A stretch of 64,000 nt of DNA from Pseudisothecium myosuroides. Taxonomy: Eukaryota; Streptophyta; Bryopsida; Hypnales; Lembophyllaceae. Position 1 is the first letter of the stretch. Every line of letters begins with the position of its first letter. The notes beneath the pieces were generated by a model that ran no database searches, was not told the origin of the DNA, and was given only the letters and a program-made list of their open reading frames with translations. The DNA is taken from NCBI GenBank assembly GCA_951799445.1, contig OX637287.1, positions 48,079,724-48,143,723 on the forward strand, given 5' to 3'. Below, in pieces: positions 59,835-64,000 of this stretch. The position numbers and the translations under genes were made by a program.

Positions 59835-60093
59835 AAACAAAATAGTGAAATTAGGTTGCCTTGAGAATTAGATTGCCTTACCCCAAGAAAGTACTTTACA
59901 AACCATCAAAGTCAACAAATTTCTACAAATATTTCCATTTGTATACATGAAGGTTCATTGGAGTCCCAATTACAACAATACCTAATTCAGTAAAAAACAC
60001 TGCATTCTTGTATAGTAACAATACATATTTAGATAGTGTCGAATGTTGATAAACATTTAGTATGGTACAACCTAATTTCACTATTTTGTGTAG
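59835..60093. repeat. Short inverted-repeat element, same ends as 1,020-1,530
   Basis: The left side reads CAAAATAGTGAAATTAGGTT and the right side is its reverse complement, at about 60,068-60,093. Both are flanked by GATAAA-like words. Interior A+T-rich, non-coding. Confidence 0.5.
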
Positions 60094-61124
60094 ATAAAGA
60101 AACTGCACGGAAGACTCACCACTGCAGTCGCTCCTTCCGGCTCAGCAGTGATTTTTTTTTCATTTGGAGGTAGGTGCTTCTTTATCGCCGGGGACGAAGT
60201 ATGGACAGGCAATATGGCCTTTTTTATATTTCATTTGGCCTTTTTTTCCTCAAGTCACTGGCTTCAAATTAAATTTCTACCTTTAAGTTTGATGTCACTA
60301 GGCTACTTTTCGAATTTGGATATCGCAAGAAGTGGCAACCTGGGATTGAGGTTTGGTGGAGTTTGGGCTACTGCAAGTGCACACTTGAATGGCTTTAGGC
60401 TGCACTTTCCCTATTATTTGAAAATTTTATAGAGATTTCAGCAATAGAATGCAAACGTCCAACACAAAATTGGCGATTTTATTGAAACAAAAGATGAAAC
60501 CAAATTGGAGGAGAAGAAAACTTCTAGTAAAAACTACAACTTCAAGAAAACGCTCCTACTTCTCCTAGCTCTAAAACTACCAAAATAGGACCTGCAAAAC
60601 AAACACAAGTACTCCGATGCTTGATTTAGTGCAAGGCTAGAAGGATGGCTAAGAACTTAACATTTGCACAATGCAAGCAAGTATGCAATGCAAGATACTA
60701 ACATCAGACACATTACTACAATGCAATTATGCATCCAAAGTCCGTCACAAACACCCAAACTATTAGTGTTTTAGTAACACAAACTTTCTTCTCACTGTTG
60801 TTCATGGAACTAAATCAGTATCAAGATGTCACCTGCAACCAACAAAGTGGCACACTCCGATGCCTAGGTTAGAAGGGAAATGGAGTGGATACAGCATTAC
60901 AAGCAATTATACGATTTAACATTTATGAGACAAGATCGCAAGTGAATGCTTGAGCTTATCACAATGATACCACAACTAAGTTCTTGAACTCATCACAATG
61001 ATACTTCTTCAAGTCTCTGACTCTCGAACATTACCTACTCGTTGATCCTACTAAATGTTGAAGATGAAGGTGGACTGAACTCATTCTGTAAGAAACATGG
61101 GAACTGAAAGAAAATGGTGAATAC
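60094..61124. other. No gene recognised
   Basis: An open frame on the plus strand (60,148-60,432, 94 codons) is phenylalanine-rich and has no motif. The rest shows no domain. On the minus strand this lies downstream of the coiled-coil exon and might hold further exons that I cannot recognise. Confidence 0.35.
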
Positions 61125-61346
61125 CTGATGCTCAAAAGTGGTGGCTTTACGGTTTGCCTCACCCAAAAGGTGCTGCAATTTCTTCACTTCAGCTTCTAAC
61201 TAATCTTGTCGGTCCTCAAGCGCGGAGACTTCATCATTCCGTTGTTCCAAATCAACCTCCTTTGAGCTCAACTTCTCTTCCAGAACCTTGCAGTTCAAAT
61301 CCTGAGCTCAAATCTCTTGCTTCCACTTAAAGCCTTGCTCTTTCAA
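61125..61346 (-). pseudogene. Coiled-coil exon with two stop codons
   Basis: On the minus strand this is bounded by a good acceptor (CCTGCAG before TTGAAAGAG) and donor (CATCAG then GTATTC). It is 222 nt, exactly 74 codons, in a frame reading as a strong heptad-type coil: VLEEKLSSKEVDLEQRNDEV, then LEAEVKKLQHLLGEANRKA. Two in-frame stops, TGA and TAG, interrupt it. Both could come from single C-to-T changes (Arg CGA, Gln CAG). It lies about 0.7 kb downstream of the hAT2 stop codon. The gene family is unknown. Confidence 0.5.
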
Positions 61347-62068
61347 CTGCAGGCTGCAGCAAAGCACCTCGAGTCAGAATACTTCACTAAGCTCATTCCT
61401 AAATATCAATTTCTACGGTATCACATATTCATTTCTATCACCGAACCCTTTAGACAGAACATGTACCCAGTTCCATACCCTCTAAATTCTCATTATCACA
61501 CATTGTTGTATCACAACAAAAATCTTTAGAATTTGATAATGAGTTCAATGAGTGAAAAGCACCTTCCAAAACTCTAAAACCCCGAGTACCTGTTAATGCC
61601 ATTTTTGCATGCAATGATGCAGAACTCCATAATCGCATGCATTTGGGTGCCTAGGCTGCCACATTCAAGACATATGATGTACGACATTTCAAACAATCAT
61701 CTCCATTGCGGACACAAGATTGTACAAGAATTCTTACCAGACTGAGCTCCTGCTCACAAATTAGCATCAAATTTGGAGACTCACCGTCCTGCACTCCACA
61801 TCTGCAGGCAGCCACAGACATTGTCCAAGCACAATAAATTGATAGCAACATGAAAATGATAGCCGCATTCCATGAAATGAGTACAGTGTAGCCTGGACAT
61901 TCCCAGCACTGAAAAGAGAAACTAAATTGCAAGCAAATCTCAGGAGTAATGCTACAATTGAAATTCTATCACCTGCCAGTTCAGTAAAAGGAACTAGCAA
62001 GTACGAGTTTCAACTGCTACCCTGCTCTAAGGGTGCCAATCCTGCCATGTACAGAGTACAAAGCTCTG

Positions 62069-63801
62069 TCACGCAGTCAATGCGTAACGTTGGCGCTCAC
62101 TTGACAACACCCACTGCTTAAAGCAGTCATCATAAGGAAAAGTCTTTAGACTATATACAGTCTGGCAATGCATGCCTACAACGACACCCAAGTGTTGATC
62201 CAAGCGATTACGCAGCTTGTCCTTCAGGAAAGATAGCGTTGAGAACGTGCGCTCATCCTCCACGCTACCTAGGACATGTACCATTGCAATCTGGGCCAGT
62301 TTTATGTACTCCCCGAATTTGTGGCCAAGAGAGGTGTTTGCGTCCAAAATCCTCCACAGTTTAGTTAATGGATTCACCAACTGGTGTGCGGGAGCATGTA
62401 CTAGAGGCATCTGCATGGCATCGTGGGCGTTTGATAGCATAGCAATCTTGAATAATGGTTGTTCTATCTCCAGTAAGAACTTGTCAAGCACAGCTGGGAC
62501 AAATCGTTTATTGTCACCCTCACCGATCCACTTTGGCTTGCCATAAAAGTTCTTGATGACATCCAGGTGCTTTTTGAAGCTTGCAGAGCAGTCCCCTTGC
62601 AACCAGTACTGCGGGTACACGACGCCCAGGGCATCCATCAAGCCATGATCTGGAAAGCGGGTCGTCATCTCGTCCATGAGTTTCCCTGCGGCCTCTGCAC
62701 ATGAGAAACGAAACGCTAGAGTTAGAAACGGTGGAGGTATTAGCAAAGAATTAAATCATATGATGGGCTAATCAAATCAGATCATATAAAATGAGTAGAT
62801 AACACCTCCCTAAGAGGTAGTTTAACATATGATACAATTGGTAAATTAGAGCTAATATGGGTGAGATGAATCACAAGTCTAATCAAGGACAATTTTCAAC
62901 TCTAAGTTGTTCCAAAAAACAGTTGTATAATTTAGACATTAAACTCTAAGTCTAATGTGTCACCCTTCTATTATCACCACAAAACTGAATCACCATGAAA
63001 ATTGAAGAGGTGGCCCACAAGTATCTTCTGCAAAACAGAATATCACATGATTTTCACATGATTTATATCACACATGATTTTTTTAAATATGATTTATAGC
63101 ACATGATTTATATCAAATGATTTATATCACAGAAATGTCACATCATTTTTTAAACAGAAAATCCTTTAAATCTAGGTAATTCCTCCCAGTGCATCAAAAT
63201 GAATAGACCATGGCCTAACATAATGCCATGTCAATGTGAGTCTATGTAGCCAGTCAAGCATAACTCCTTGAGATTAAAGGTTGAGCTAATAGTTTGAAAA
63301 AACAAAACAAAACAAAACAAACCGGGCATTAAATATAAGTGACATCGTCACATTGCAGTGTCAAACTTGCAATCTCATGAATACTTGAAATGAGAACTCA
63401 CCTTTGCAATCGTTTTGGACATTGCTGATTATGCCCGCAAATCCCTCACGGTTGACCATTGCACCGTCATGCATTGCATAGAGAGACTCCCCACCCACCA
63501 CAAATGTCAGAGTCTCGCAGGGCAAGTTTAAATTGGCATCCCATTTCATCAAGATTTGCTCATGAGAGCACTGTAGGACCTGGTTGTAAGCATGAAATTT
63601 GTCTTTGCGGAAGGCCGTTTCAGCATTCAAGTAGAATGTGAATAAGCTGGTTTGGCATGTGCTGAGAGCCCCAACAAAATCACAAATGTAGGCATCTCTT
63701 TTCTGAGCCCACTGAATCAAAACATCGACAGCCTCCAGCATTGGCAGCATCGCTAACATACCCAACAAAACATACGGATCTAAGAGGAGGGCTAGATTTG
63801 C
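62069..63801 (-). CDS. hAT transposase gene (hAT2), 3' part, runs off the right edge
   Basis: Two exons are visible: 63,801-63,402 and 62,694-62,069. They are joined by a 707-bp GT-AG intron (AAAG then GTGAGT; GTGCAG then AGGCC), which keeps the frame as DCK-EAAGKL. The first begins after an acceptor (AATGTGCAG at 63,802) and encodes ANLALLLDPYVLLGMLAMLP and on to KRDAYICDFVGAL. The second encodes TRFPDHGLMDALGVVYPQYW and the dimerization domain GSVEDERTFSTLSFLKDKLRNRL, ending RQRYALTA. There is no stop or frameshift in this part, unlike hAT1. The catalytic core and BED finger would lie beyond 64,000. Intron position and phase match hAT1. It could be an active transposase or a domesticated gene. 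Confidence 0.8.
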
Positions 63802-64000
63802 CTGCACATTTTCCATGAGAATAATGTCAATGTCAATGCAGCAATGTCAAAGTAACCGCAGCCTTACCCATGTTCCGAATCAATCAAGTAAGATGGGCAA
63901 ACATGATGAAAGCAGCACTAAACTCACAGCACACAGAACATCACTCTACATGGAATACAATACACTCTCATCCAACCCCAACAGATCAGGAATGCTCTAA

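Overview
The window looks like nuclear DNA of a land plant. It is AT-rich, with GT-AG introns, two intron-containing TIR-NBS-LRR (TNL) immune-receptor genes, BED-finger hAT transposases and many MITEs. The style of the TIR domain (HKIFLSHSGAQK) and of the hAT proteins suggests a non-seed plant, perhaps a moss; that is an inference from memory of the families, not a search. No bacterial operon, CRISPR array or rRNA gene was seen.

Layout. A large module is repeated. Its order is: MYND zinc-finger gene or fragment, AT-rich repeats, a GC-richer 3-4 kb block that I call block U, then a TNL gene. Module 0 (1 to about 10,985) has a MYND gene remnant (1-490) and block U (about 7,073-10,985). It has no TNL, and several transposons have split it. 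From 10,986 to 16,509 the sequence is unrelated to the modules and holds a broken hAT transposase gene. Module 1 (about 16,510-34,470) and module 2 (about 35,580-52,420) are a direct duplication of about 17-18 kb. Each has a MYND 5' fragment, block U and a five-exon TNL. A full-length MYND gene follows at 53,643-54,923 on the minus strand. The right end (55,560-64,000) is AT-rich, with nested TTAA-flanked MITEs and a second hAT transposase gene that runs off the edge.

Genes. TNL1 (27,951-32,973) reads as an intact gene for a protein of about 1,057 residues: TIR, NB-ARC, LRR. TNL2 (45,678-50,678) is its close paralog. The AG that TNL1 uses as the acceptor of its last exon is AA in TNL2, and TNL2 loses 29 C-terminal residues. 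The MYND gene is the only full-length copy of four related loci. The two hAT genes share an intron of about 700 bp at the same position and phase. The left one has a frameshift and a nonsense codon.

Mobile DNA. Because the modules are copies of each other, many insertions can be proved against an empty site elsewhere in the window. There are elements with TTAA target duplications and CCCCTAAA-type ends (piggyBac-like), TA-flanked elements (Tc1/mariner or Stowaway type), a TAA-flanked element (PIF/Harbinger type), an 8-bp-TSD element (hAT type) and an A-tailed SINE or LINE end with a 10-bp TSD. There is also a decayed Tc1/mariner transposase with all three catalytic residues lost. All alignments were made by eye; boundaries of long homologies are approximate.
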